From Brevundimonas sp. UBA4553 (GTDB lineage Bacteria > Pseudomonadota > Alphaproteobacteria > Caulobacterales > Caulobacteraceae): DNA of 64,000 nt. This document shows positions 48,205-56,597 of the stretch, piece by piece. The first letter of the stretch is position 1. Each line of letters opens with the position of its first letter. Where the stretch lies: NCBI RefSeq assembly GCF_002387245.1, contig NZ_DGLD01000003.1, positions 71,780 to 135,779 of the forward strand, given 5' to 3'. Both the position numbers and the translations under genes were made by a program. Below the pieces are notes generated by a model. That model was given only the letters and a program-made list of their open reading frames with translations. It was not told the origin of the DNA and made no database searches.

Positions 48205-49125
48205 TCATACCCCCAGGATCCAGCCTTCTTCGTTCTCGACCTGGGCGACCAAGGCTTCGTCAGCGGTCTTGGGCGGAGCGAACGCCTTTTGCAGGGTGCC
48301 GGCGTCGTCCATCTGGGCGAAGGCTTCAGCGGCGGTGCGGACCTGGGCCTGGGTCTTATATTCCTTGACGCCCTCGGCGCTGACCTGACGCTTGGCGTCG
48401 AACAGGGCGGGCCAGACCTCGACCACGAGGGCCGACAGGGGCTCGACGTCCGCCTCGGTCAGTTCGCGCCAGCCGGTGTTGAACGGCCAGACAGCGGCCG
48501 AGGCGCCCAGCTTGTCCAGCAGGCGGCGCAGCATGGGCACGCCCAGCAGGGTCAGGCCGCCGACGGCGCCTGCGCCGTGCATCTGCCAGACGCTCTTGGG
48601 CGGCAGCTTGTCCTTGCGCGCGGCCAACTCGGTGGCGCGGAACTCGGGGATGTCGGCGCCGGCGCCTTCGGGCGGCTTGGTGGTGGTCAGCCAGCGCTGC
48701 GCCTGGCTGGCGGGCGCGCCCCAGAAGGGCCAGGGCTGATCCGTCATCAGCCGGTTCATCTTGGCCGCGACCTGATAGCGGTTGTTGGTGTTGTCCGCCT
48801 TGTCGACGATATTGGCGGCCAGGAACTTGCCCATGGCCTCCCACGGGCGGCCGTCCAGCTTGAGCCGCTCAGCCGTTCCGGCGGGGAAGCCGAAGTCGAA
48901 GTCGAAACCGATCAGGACGCGGTCGCCGCGCTTGCGGTGTTCGGCCAGCAGATCGGCGATCAGGGCTTCGCCCTCGGCGCGCGCGGCGACGTTGTGGGTC
49001 TCGGTGTAGAGGCGGAAGCGCACGTCTCGCTTGGCGACGCCGACCCACAGGGTCTGCTCGCCCAGCTTCTTGCCCTCGGCGGCGGTCCAGTCGGCGATGA
49101 TGTAGGCGTCGAAGAGACGGGCCAC
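48205..49125 (-). CDS. Hypothetical protein with DUF429-like (RNase-H-fold) features
   Basis: A 306-residue cytoplasmic protein. The N terminus FDAYIIADWTAAEGKK and the segment VLIGFDFDFGFPAGTAERL resemble DUF429-type proteins predicted to share the RNase H fold; relatives are sometimes, on weak grounds, labelled as cobalamin- or molybdopterin-related. Acidic residues in ADWTA and FDFDFGF could be a metal site. The GTG start at 49125 is supported by AGGAG seven bases upstream. Downstream lies the palindromic element; upstream, a small hairpin (49170-49187) separates it from the 49199-49714 gene. Function unknown. Confidence 0.7.
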   Translation of the reverse strand: MARLFDAYIIADWTAAEGKKLGEQTLWVGVAKRDVRFRLYTETHNVAARAEGEALIADLLAEHRKRGDRVLIGFDFDFGFPAGTAERLKLDGRPWEAMGKFLAANIVDKADNTNNRYQVAAKMNRLMTDQPWPFWGAPASQAQRWLTTTKPPEGAGADIPEFRATELAARKDKLPPKSVWQMHGAGAVGGLTLLGVPMLRRLLDKLGASAAVWPFNTGWRELTEADVEPLSALVVEVWPALFDAKRQVSAEGVKEYKTQAQVRTAAEAFAQMDDAGTLQKAFAPPKTADEALVAQVENEEGWILGV

Positions 49126-49198
49126 GGCGGGCTCCTGAAAACACAGTAAACAGTAGAGGCGGCGTTCTAGCCTCCCGCAACGGAGGCGGGAAGGGCGA

Positions 49199-49714
49199 TC
49201 AGCGCTTCATCAGAGCTTCGACGTGCGACAACCAGCGGCGCCCCAGCCGCAGCGCCTCTGTCGGCGAGCCGGTGGAGGCCGGCAGGTCGGCGTTCCAGAG
49301 GGCCAGTTCGAACTCCGGATTGCGCGTGTCGCTGAACATCAGCCGCAGCACCACCTGTTCCGCCTCGGGCACGACCACGTCCAGATCCTTGCGCAGGGCG
49401 CCGCGACGCGCGCGGGCCACCACATGGCCGTCGACAATGATCTCGCCGCCCTCGACCTCATCGAAGGCGTAGACCAGCCCCTGGGCGCCGCGCTTCCACA
49501 GCACCACAACCTGACCCCCGTCGAAATCCAACCCTGCGGCGCGGCCCTCGGCGGGCGACAGGGCCTCGGTGTCGGCCTTGGCGCCCAAAGACTTGAGCAG
49601 GGCCCGCTTCAGTCGCCGTTCCGGCTCCATCCACCATGACAGCATCAGAGCGCCCGTCGTCAGGAAGGCGGCGGTCAGGGCGATCAGCAGGATGACCCTG
49701 AACGTCTCGCCCAT
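49199..49714 (-). CDS. Membrane-anchored protein of unknown function
   Basis: A 171-residue protein with one N-terminal transmembrane helix (VILLIALTAAFLTTGALMLS), a basic stretch (EPERRLKRALLKSL) and a soluble beta-rich domain of about 130 residues with GLDFDGGQVVVLWKRGAQGL and EIIVDGHVVARARRGALR. No family is recognised. Its ATG lies three bases after the xthA stop, so it is co-transcribed with xthA. That placement does not by itself suggest a DNA-repair role. Confidence 0.7.
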   Translation of the reverse strand: MGETFRVILLIALTAAFLTTGALMLSWWMEPERRLKRALLKSLGAKADTEALSPAEGRAAGLDFDGGQVVVLWKRGAQGLVYAFDEVEGGEIIVDGHVVARARRGALRKDLDVVVPEAEQVVLRLMFSDTRNPEFELALWNADLPASTGSPTEALRLGRRWLSHVEALMKR

Positions 49715-49717
49715 GGG

Positions 49718-50503
49718 TCAGGCGTCCAGATCGAGGTCGACCACCACGGGGACGTGGTCGCTGGGCTTGTCCATGTCGCGGGCGTCGCGATGTGTTTCGA
49801 TGCCGCGGAACCGGTCCGTCGCCTGGGGCGAGAGCAGGGCGTAGTCGATGCGGATGCCGTTGTTCCGTTGCCAGGCACCCGCCTGATAGTCCCAGAAGGT
49901 GTAGGTCCCCTTGGGCTCGCCGCCCAAATCATGGGCGTCCGAAAGACCCAGCCACTTCATCGCGTTCAGGGCGGCCCGGGTTTCCGGCTGGAACAGGGCG
50001 TCGTTGACCCAGTCCTCGGGTTTGGCCGCGTCATCGGGCGTCAGGATGCAGTTGTAATCGCCGCATAGCGCCAGCGGCTCTTCGTAGGTCAGAAGTTCCT
50101 TGGCGCGGTCGTGCAGACGCTGGAACCAGGCCAGCTTGTAGGGAAATTTCTCTGTGCCCAGGGGGTTCCCATTGGGCAGGTAGATGGAGGCCACGCGTAC
50201 CGGAATCGGAGCCTCGATCACGGCCTCCAGATACCTTGCCTGTTCGTCGCCGTCGTCGCCGGGCAGACCGCGCTGGATGTCGGAAAGCGGGAACTTCGAC
50301 AGGATGGCGACGCCGTTATAGGTCTTCTGGCCGTGGGTCTCGACGTTGTAGCCCAGGCTCTCGAAGGCCTCGCGCGGGAATTTCTCGTCCACGCATTTGA
50401 TTTCCTGGAAGCAGACGACGTCGGGATTGGCCGATTCCAGCCAGGCCAGCACGGTGGGCAGGCGTGCGTTGACCGAGTTCACGTTCCAGGTGGCGATGCG
50501 CAT
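49718..50503 (-). CDS. xthA: Exodeoxyribonuclease III (AP endonuclease)
   Basis: A 261-residue Mg-dependent nuclease that incises abasic sites and degrades 3' ends. Catalytic motifs: RIATWNVNSVNARL, VVCFQEIKCVDEKFP, LCGDYNCI, NGIRIDYALLS and KPSDHVPVVVDL. The ATG at 50503 starts at the conserved MRIATWN; a 10-codon upstream extension is unconserved. It is followed by a membrane protein gene three bases on. Confidence 0.95.
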   Translation of the reverse strand: MRIATWNVNSVNARLPTVLAWLESANPDVVCFQEIKCVDEKFPREAFESLGYNVETHGQKTYNGVAILSKFPLSDIQRGLPGDDGDEQARYLEAVIEAPIPVRVASIYLPNGNPLGTEKFPYKLAWFQRLHDRAKELLTYEEPLALCGDYNCILTPDDAAKPEDWVNDALFQPETRAALNAMKWLGLSDAHDLGGEPKGTYTFWDYQAGAWQRNNGIRIDYALLSPQATDRFRGIETHRDARDMDKPSDHVPVVVDLDLDA

Positions 50504-50548
50504 AAGGTCAAGGCTAAGGCGAGCCGCGTTCACCGTGAAGGGGGCACC

Positions 50549-50582
50549 GAAAACAAAGACGCCGCCGGATTGCTCCGGCGGC
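50549..50582 (-). terminator. Intrinsic terminator after the cysteine-repeat protein gene
   Basis: On the minus strand a 9-bp stem (GCCGCCGGA with TCCGGCGGC, loop GCAA) is followed by GTCTTTGTTTT. It lies 29 bases beyond the stop at 50611. Confidence 0.8.
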
Positions 50583-50610
50583 GCTTCGCTTCTGGACGGT
50601 CGAGCGTCGT

Positions 50611-51591
50611 TTAGGCTTGAGGCGTCGCAGCCGGAGCCGGAGCCGTCGTCGTCAGCTTGCAGCCGCCGCCGATCTGTTGGGCCGTGGCGCAGGGGTAGAC
50701 CTGCTGGACGGCATGCTCGGCATTCTGGCGAATGATGAAGCCTTCAGCCCCGGCGCAAGTCATCTCGATGAAGCGGCCGTTGGCGTTCTGGCCCATCAGG
50801 CGGACCTGCTGAACGTCGCAGGCGGCGGCGTCCGAACCGGTCAGCCAGGATTTGACCGTCGCGGCCTGTTCGACAGGGGTGGTGAACTGGCAGGTGCTGT
50901 TCTGGCTGATCACCTGGATGCACTCGGTCTTCTCCCAGCCCGAGGCGCCTTTTTCAATCCAGTAGCCGTCGACGCCAGCGCAGCCGATTTCGTAGACGAC
51001 GGCGCCGTCGCCCGATTGACCGCGAACCTTGGCTTCATCCACCGTGCAGGGAACACCCGCCTGGGTCGCATAGGCCTTCAGGAAGCCCTGGATGTCCTGA
51101 TTAGCGGGGAGGGTGCACGTCGGGCCGGTGGCGGCTGCAGGATCCGCTGCACGTGCAGTCTGGGCCTGGCCGTCGAGAACGATGCAATCGACGATTTGCG
51201 GCGGCGTTGAGGCGACGACGATATAGCCGGGGGCAGCTGCGCAGCTGGCCTCGTAGATCTTCTGCTGTTCCGCGCTGACGCCGAGAAGCTTCGCTTCGGT
51301 TACGGTGCAGGTTGTCGAACTGCCGGCGAAGATCGTTTCAACTTCGGCCTTGATTACGGCCGGATCCACCTTGGCGGCTTCGGCCTGGGCGCGACGTCCG
51401 CGAACGCGGCTTGCATTCGTGTCGCGGGTCGACGCCACAGGGTTGGGATCGACGGAATTCCCTGGGGCGGGGCGGCCACCGTGCTCAGGATTGGAGGTCG
51501 AGCCTGCAGATTGGGCTATCGCCGCGTCCGACAACCCCATTGAGAACGCCATTGCACCTGCAAGGGCCAAGATCAGGCGGTGATTAAGCAT
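50611..51591 (-). CDS. Secreted protein with three tandem cysteine-bearing repeats
   Basis: A 326-residue protein with a signal peptide ending AIAQS, a low-complexity linker (about 30-75) and three homologous units of about 75-85 residues. Each has C-(T/D)-V-x-(E/Q)-(A/V)-(K/R)-(L/V) ... G ... (Y/I)-E-x-x-C-A ... G-(Y/F) ... C: CTVTEAKLLGVSAEQQ/YEASCAAAPGYI, CTVDEAKVRGQSGDGA/YEIGCAGVDGYW and CDVQQVRLMGQNANGR/IEMTCAGAEGFI. Each repeat's cysteines probably form disulfides in the periplasm. I do not recognise a named family. The start at 51591 is supported by GGAG 8 bases upstream. It has its own terminator. Confidence 0.78.
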   Translation of the reverse strand: MLNHRLILALAGAMAFSMGLSDAAIAQSAGSTSNPEHGGRPAPGNSVDPNPVASTRDTNASRVRGRRAQAEAAKVDPAVIKAEVETIFAGSSTTCTVTEAKLLGVSAEQQKIYEASCAAAPGYIVVASTPPQIVDCIVLDGQAQTARAADPAAATGPTCTLPANQDIQGFLKAYATQAGVPCTVDEAKVRGQSGDGAVVYEIGCAGVDGYWIEKGASGWEKTECIQVISQNSTCQFTTPVEQAATVKSWLTGSDAAACDVQQVRLMGQNANGRFIEMTCAGAEGFIIRQNAEHAVQQVYPCATAQQIGGGCKLTTTAPAPAATPQA

Positions 51592-51725
51592 CCAGATGCT
51601 CCGAAACGGCAGGAAATAGGCAAAAGCCATGAGCGGAGATTGTGGCGTGGTCAAGTGGAAGGATGGCGAACGGTTGGCATGGCGGGCGTTTGAGCTTAGG
51701 GGTAGGGTATTCAAAGGAGACTGAC

Positions 51726-52802
51726 TTGGCGGATGGGGTGATGAGCGAGGATGTGGTCACCACCGCTCGCGGCCTGACCTATCCGTCCGGTCCGGCGCCG
51801 GAAGCCGGTCAGGCGGTCGAGGTTGCGCCGGGCATTCTCTGGCTGCGCCTGCCGCTGCCGCTGAGCCTGAACCACATCAACGTCTACGCCTTGGCGGATG
51901 GCGACGGCTGGACTCTGGTCGACACCGGGTTGAGGACCGAGGCGTCCAGGGCCGGGTGGGAGGCCGCGCTGGCGGGGCCGTTGGGCGGCAAGCCGGTCAG
52001 GCGTGTGATCTGCACCCATATGCATCCCGACCATATCGGCCTCGCGGGCTGGCTATGTGAGCGTTTCGATGCGCCGCTGCTGATGTCGCGACTGGAATAC
52101 GTGACGGCGCGAATGCTGATCGCCGACGAAGGTCAGCCAGCCCCGGATTCCGGTGAGGTCTTCTATCGCGCAGCGGGCTGGAACGACGAGCAGGTCGCTC
52201 GCTGGCGCACGGGCTACGGCGGATTCGGCAAGGCGGTGGCGGCGATGCCTTCGGCCTACCTGCGTTTGTCGGATAACGATCTCGTTCGCATCGGTGAAGA
52301 CGACTGGCGCGTGGTGATCGGCGAGGGGCATTCGCCGGAGCACGTCAGCCTGTGGCGTGAGAACGACGGCGTCTTTCTGGCGGGTGATCAGATCCTGCCT
52401 CGCATTTCCTCTAACGTGTCGGTCTGGCCGACGGAGCCGGAGGCGGATCCTCTGGGCGAGTGGCTACGCTCGTTGGAGGCCTTGAAGGCGCGTCTGCCCG
52501 GCGACCTGTTCATACTGCCGTCGCACGGCGAGCCTTTCTACGGCGTCACTACTCGGCTGGACGCGTTGATCCGCGGGCATGATGTGGCGCTGAAGCGACT
52601 GGAGCGGACGCTGAAGACGCCGTCGCGGGCTGTCGATGTCTTTTCGGCCCTGTTCGCGCGTCCGGTGGGCGACGAGGTGCTGAGCATGGCGACGGGCGAG
52701 GCGATCGCTCACCTGAACTATCTGGCCCGCGAGGGGCGGGCCAGACGCAGCCGCGATGAGGCTGGTGTTGATTGGTGGACACTGACGGAGACGGCGCAAT
52801 GA
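51726..52802 (+). CDS. Metallo-beta-lactamase-fold hydrolase
   Basis: A 358-residue MBL-fold protein. Zinc ligands: THMHPDHIGLAGWL (HxHxDH), GEGHSPEHVSL, LAGDQILPRISS and PSHGEPFYG. A C-terminal winged-helix-like tail (about 290-358) is typical of the LACTB2-like branch. The substrate is unknown, perhaps a thioester given the overlap with an enoyl-CoA hydratase gene. The TTG start at 51726 has AGGAG six bases upstream; an ATG at 51741 is the alternative. Confidence 0.87.
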   Translation: MADGVMSEDVVTTARGLTYPSGPAPEAGQAVEVAPGILWLRLPLPLSLNHINVYALADGDGWTLVDTGLRTEASRAGWEAALAGPLGGKPVRRVICTHMHPDHIGLAGWLCERFDAPLLMSRLEYVTARMLIADEGQPAPDSGEVFYRAAGWNDEQVARWRTGYGGFGKAVAAMPSAYLRLSDNDLVRIGEDDWRVVIGEGHSPEHVSLWRENDGVFLAGDQILPRISSNVSVWPTEPEADPLGEWLRSLEALKARLPGDLFILPSHGEPFYGVTTRLDALIRGHDVALKRLERTLKTPSRAVDVFSALFARPVGDEVLSMATGEAIAHLNYLAREGRARRSRDEAGVDWWTLTETAQ

Positions 52803-53575
52803 GCGACCATATCAAGATCGACCTGAACGGCGGCGTCCTGACCGTCGCTTTCAATCGCGCGGACAAGAAGAACGCCATCACGCAGGCCATGTACACGGCC
52901 TTGGCCGAGGCGACCGAGCAGGCCAGGCAGGATGACGCGGTGCGGGTAATCCTGTTCCGCAGCGAAGGCGACTCATTCTCGGCCGGCAACGACATCGCCG
53001 ATTTCATCGCCCTGGGTTCGCAGAGCAGTGGCGATCTGGTCGAGATGGGGGTTTTCCGCTTCCTCAAGGCCCTGGCTGATCTGGACAAACCCGCCGTGGC
53101 TGCGGTGCGGGGGCGGGCGGTCGGCATCGGTCTGACCCTGCTGCTGCATTGCGACATGGTGGTGGTGGCCGAAGACGCCCTGTTGTCGGTCCCGTTCGTC
53201 AACCTGGCCCTGGCTCCTGAGGCGGCGTCGTCGCTGTTGCTGCCGGCGACCATCGGCCATCAACGGGCGTTTGAGCTGTTCGCCCTGGGCGAGGCCATCG
53301 ACGGCAAGACGGCCCTGGCCTGGGGGCTGGCTAACCGCGCGGTCGCAGCCGATGAGGTCGAGGCGACGGCGCGCCTGCTGGCCGACAAGTTGGCGGCGCG
53401 GGCGCCCAATTCGATCCGCAAGACCAAGGCCCTGATGCGCGACGCCGAGACCCTGTGGTCCCTGATGCAGCGCGAGGCCCACGCCTTCGGTTCGCAGATG
53501 CGCAGCCCCGAGGCCATGGAGGCATTCATGGCCTTCAGCCAGAAACGCGCGCCGGATTTCACCAAGGCGGGCTGA
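52799..53575 (+). CDS. Enoyl-CoA hydratase/isomerase family protein
   Basis: A 258-residue crotonase-fold protein. The oxyanion-hole motifs are FSAGNDIADF and GRAVGIGLTLLLHCD. Where classical hydratases have two glutamates, this sequence reads LLSVPFVNLALAPEAASSLLLP, so only the second glutamate position is present; this is more like the isomerase branch. It starts within the MBL gene stop (ATGA), so both are coupled. Fatty acid or aromatic acid breakdown is inferred, with no more detail. Confidence 0.88.
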   Translation: MSDHIKIDLNGGVLTVAFNRADKKNAITQAMYTALAEATEQARQDDAVRVILFRSEGDSFSAGNDIADFIALGSQSSGDLVEMGVFRFLKALADLDKPAVAAVRGRAVGIGLTLLLHCDMVVVAEDALLSVPFVNLALAPEAASSLLLPATIGHQRAFELFALGEAIDGKTALAWGLANRAVAADEVEATARLLADKLAARAPNSIRKTKALMRDAETLWSLMQREAHAFGSQMRSPEAMEAFMAFSQKRAPDFTKAG

Positions 53576-53626
53576 TTTCTCGCAAACGTGATTGATTCGA
53601 GGGGGCAAGGGGTCTAGGCGCCGCGC

Positions 53627-54136
53627 ATGAACGCCGTCGCCGCCCCCGTTTCTGTCGAGACCGCCACGCCCGTCCGCATCGTGCGGGAACGAGCGGGTGA
53701 CGCTGTGGCCATCGACGCCCTGGTGCTGGCGGCATTTGGCCCCGGTCGTTTCGCCAAGACGGCGGAGCGCCTGCGTGAGGCCGCAGCCCTGGCGGCCGGC
53801 TTTTGCGCGTTTGAGGATGAGCGGTTGATCGGCTCGGTGCGGCTATGGTCGATCAAGGTCGGCGCGGCGCGCTCGGTCTTCCTTGGGCCCATCGCGGTGG
53901 ACGCCGCCAGCCGTCGCGGGGGTCTGGGCGCGGACCTTGTGCAGGCCTGCATCGAAGAAGCGCGGGCCATGAAGCTGGACGGCGTGCTGCTGGTGGGCGA
54001 TCCGCCCTACTTCTCACGGTTCGGTTTCGTGGACGCGCCTAACGCTGACCTGGCCGGACCGGTGGATCGTCGCCGGGTGATGTGGCTGCCGATCACCGAC
54101 GTGGCCCCGGTCGGAGCGGTTCGCCCTGTCCTCTGA
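53627..54136 (+). CDS. GNAT-family N-acetyltransferase
   Basis: A 169-residue acetyltransferase. The acetyl-CoA binding motif A is AVDAASRRGGLGADLVQACI, followed by LDGVLLVGDPPYFSRFGFVDA, which is characteristic of a subgroup (YhbS-like) in this superfamily. The acceptor is unknown. Purine-rich GAGGGGGCAAGGGG lies upstream. It is the first of a plus-strand run, 48 bases before the DUF1285 gene. Confidence 0.87.
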   Translation: MNAVAAPVSVETATPVRIVRERAGDAVAIDALVLAAFGPGRFAKTAERLREAAALAAGFCAFEDERLIGSVRLWSIKVGAARSVFLGPIAVDAASRRGGLGADLVQACIEEARAMKLDGVLLVGDPPYFSRFGFVDAPNADLAGPVDRRRVMWLPITDVAPVGAVRPVL

Positions 54137-54184
54137 GGGTGCTCCAAGCTTCCCTTGCCGGGCGACGCGCCCCATAGTTTGGAT

Positions 54185-54736
54185 ATGATGAACCCCGCGA
54201 CACCGTCCGGCCTGTCCGGCGTCGCCGAAGCCGCGCGACAGGCGCCCGGACGCGGCCTGCCGCCGGTGCACCTGTGGCATCCGGAGCATTGCGGCCACAT
54301 CGACATCCTGGTCCGGGCTGACGGGACGTGGATGCATGAAGGCTCGCCTATAGGCCGACCTGAACTGGTGCGGCTGTTCTCCACGGTGCTGAGGAAGGAC
54401 CCGGACGGCTATCATCTGGTCACCCCGGTCGAGAAGCTGAAGATCCGGGTCGAGGACCTGCCGTTCAGGGCCGTAGCCATGCAGGCGGGGGGCGACGTCC
54501 TGACCTTCACTACCGACGTCGGGGATGTGGTTGAGGCGGGCGCAGACCATCCCATCATTGTCGAGACCGATCACGCGAGCGGCGAACCGGCTCCACGTAT
54601 CCATGTGCGGGCCGAGCTGTGGGCGCGGATTGCGCGACCGGTCTTTTATGAACTGGTCGAACGGGCCCTGGCGGTGGACGGGCGACTGGTGGTGCGGTCG
54701 GGCGGCGAGGTCTTTTCGCTGGGAGGGCTGGAATGA
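54185..54736 (+). CDS. DUF1285 family protein
   Basis: A 183-residue protein matching DUF1285: LPPVHLWHPEHCGHIDILV, RADGTWMHEGSPIGRPELVR, LVTPVEKLKIRVEDLPFRAV. The family has a two-domain beta-rich fold of unknown role and often neighbours Nudix and cca genes in alphaproteobacteria, as here. Two adjacent ATG codons (54185 and 54188) can start it; the ribosome site is weak. The stop overlaps the Nudix start (ATGA). Confidence 0.85.
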   Translation: MMNPATPSGLSGVAEAARQAPGRGLPPVHLWHPEHCGHIDILVRADGTWMHEGSPIGRPELVRLFSTVLRKDPDGYHLVTPVEKLKIRVEDLPFRAVAMQAGGDVLTFTTDVGDVVEAGADHPIIVETDHASGEPAPRIHVRAELWARIARPVFYELVERALAVDGRLVVRSGGEVFSLGGLE

Positions 54737-55395
54737 GCTGCGACAGCCTGAGGAAGCGCCTGGAGGCCCGACTGGACCCGGTGGCGTCGTGGACGCCGGA
54801 ACGGACGGCCGTGCGGTCTGACTATGACCTTAATCCCGGCGTGGAACGTGCGGCGGGAGAGTTGCGCCCGGCCGCCGTCTTGGTGCCGATCATCATGCAT
54901 GACGATGGCCCGACCGTGCTGATGACGCGGCGGTCCGACAGTCTGGCCAGCCATACTGGACAGATCGCCTTTCCCGGCGGGCGGCTGGACCCCGGCGAGA
55001 CGGCGGGGCAGGCTGCGCTGCGCGAAGCCTTCGAGGAGGTGGCGCTGGACCCGAACGTGGTCGAGTTACTGGGGCTGGGCGATCCCTATGAGACGGGAAC
55101 CGGATTTCTAGTCACACCGGTGGTCGGCTGGCTGACCGCGCCGCCATTGGTCACGCCCTCGCCGGACGAGGTGGCCGAGGTGTTCGAGGTGCCCTGGGAC
55201 TTCCTGATGGACCCGGTCAATCACCGCCGCGACTATTATGACCCGGAGGGCGGCGCGCGACGCTGGTTCTGGGCCATGCCGTTCGAGGAGCGCTACATCT
55301 GGGGTGCGACGGCGGGCATTCTGAAGGGGCTGTTCGGCCGCTTGTACGGCGACGAGGCCGAGCCTCTGTCGGCGGCGGCCGAGGACGCGGCGTGA
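54733..55395 (+). CDS. Nudix hydrolase (CoA pyrophosphatase-like)
   Basis: A 220-residue Nudix protein. The Nudix box reads GGRLDPGETAGQAALREAFE followed by EV, intact apart from a final variation. The upstream TRRSDSLASHTGQIAFPGG stretch is typical of the CoA-diphosphatase (NudL/YeaB) subgroup, so hydrolysis of CoA or its derivatives is likely. It overlaps both neighbours by four bases, within a DUF1285-Nudix-cca block. Confidence 0.9.
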   Translation: MSCDSLRKRLEARLDPVASWTPERTAVRSDYDLNPGVERAAGELRPAAVLVPIIMHDDGPTVLMTRRSDSLASHTGQIAFPGGRLDPGETAGQAALREAFEEVALDPNVVELLGLGDPYETGTGFLVTPVVGWLTAPPLVTPSPDEVAEVFEVPWDFLMDPVNHRRDYYDPEGGARRWFWAMPFEERYIWGATAGILKGLFGRLYGDEAEPLSAAAEDAA

Positions 55396-56597
55396 TCCAC
55401 AGGCTTGAAGGGCAGGGCTGGCTGACGGTTCCGGCGATGCGGGCGGTAATGACGGCGTTGGCGGCGGCGGGCGGGCCGGACTGCGCCCGCTTCGTCGGTG
55501 GTTGCGTGCGCAACGCCTTGATCGGCGCGCCGATCGACGACATCGACATTGCCACGACCCTGACGCCGGATGCGGTGGTGGGGGCGCTTAAGGCCGCCGG
55601 GCTGCGCTCGGTTCCGACCGGAATCGATCACGGCACGGTGACCGCGATATCGGAACGCCAGCCGTTCGAGATCACGACCTTACGTCGTGACGTATCGACG
55701 GATGGACGGCGCGCCACGGTGGCCTTCACGACGGACTGGACCGAGGACGCGGGGCGGAGGGATTTTCGCCTGAACGCCCTCTATGCCGATGCGGACGGCG
55801 TCATTCTGGACCCGACGGGGCAGGGCTTTGATGACGCCATGGCGGGGCGGATCGTGTTCGTCGGCGAACCCGAAGGTCGTATCCGCGAGGACTACCTGCG
55901 CATTCTGCGCTTCTATCGCTTCTATGCCTGGTATGGGCGAGGCGCCCCCGATGCGGCGGCGGTGGCGGCCTGCGCCGCCTTGGCCGAGGGCGTCGAGCAT
56001 CTGTCCGCCGAGAGGGTGTCCAAGGAACTGTTGAAGCTGCTGGCCGCGCCCGATCCCCGCCCAGCGGTGCGGTTGATGGCCGAGGCGAGCGTGTTGGAGC
56101 GCGTGCTGGGCGGAGGCTTCGATCTGCCGCTGTTCGAGACGATGACAGAGATCAGCGAAGATCCAGTCATGCGGCTGTCGGCCCTGCTGCCGGCTGATCC
56201 CGTGCGAACGGGGGAGGCGGCGCGCGCCTTGCGGTTGTCCAACGCCCAGCGCGACCGGCTGGCTGAGGCGGCCAGTGGCGGGGCGAGGCTGACGCTGACA
56301 GACGCGCAGGCGCGGGCGCTTCTCTATCGTGACGGGCGACAGGCGTTCGAGGATCGGGTCATGCGGGCTTGGGCGGCGGGCGGAAACGCCATGGGGGCGC
56401 AGCGCCTGCTGACGCTGGCGCAGGACTGGACGCGACCGTCTCTGCCGGTCGGGGGGCGTGAACTGGCGCGTCTGGGACTGAAGCCGGGACCGGAGACGGG
56501 ACGGGTTCTGAAAGCCTTCGAGGAGGGCTGGGTCGCGGACGACTTTCCCGATCATGGCCATGACGAGCGGCTCAGGGCGCTTCTGCCGCCAAGGTGA
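55392..56597 (+). CDS. cca: tRNA CCA nucleotidyltransferase
   Basis: A 401-residue class II nucleotidyltransferase that adds or repairs the 3' CCA of tRNA. The head has FVGGCVRNALIGAPIDDIDI with the metal-binding aspartates, then GIDHGTVTAI and RRDFRLNALYADADG. A helical body follows (LSAERVSKELLKLL), and the tail fits the alphaproteobacterial type. The GTG start at 55392 overlaps the Nudix stop (GTGA). Its 3' end overlaps the convergent EEP gene by 26 bases. Confidence 0.94.
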   Translation: MIHRLEGQGWLTVPAMRAVMTALAAAGGPDCARFVGGCVRNALIGAPIDDIDIATTLTPDAVVGALKAAGLRSVPTGIDHGTVTAISERQPFEITTLRRDVSTDGRRATVAFTTDWTEDAGRRDFRLNALYADADGVILDPTGQGFDDAMAGRIVFVGEPEGRIREDYLRILRFYRFYAWYGRGAPDAAAVAACAALAEGVEHLSAERVSKELLKLLAAPDPRPAVRLMAEASVLERVLGGGFDLPLFETMTEISEDPVMRLSALLPADPVRTGEAARALRLSNAQRDRLAEAASGGARLTLTDAQARALLYRDGRQAFEDRVMRAWAAGGNAMGAQRLLTLAQDWTRPSLPVGGRELARLGLKPGPETGRVLKAFEEGWVADDFPDHGHDERLRALLPPR

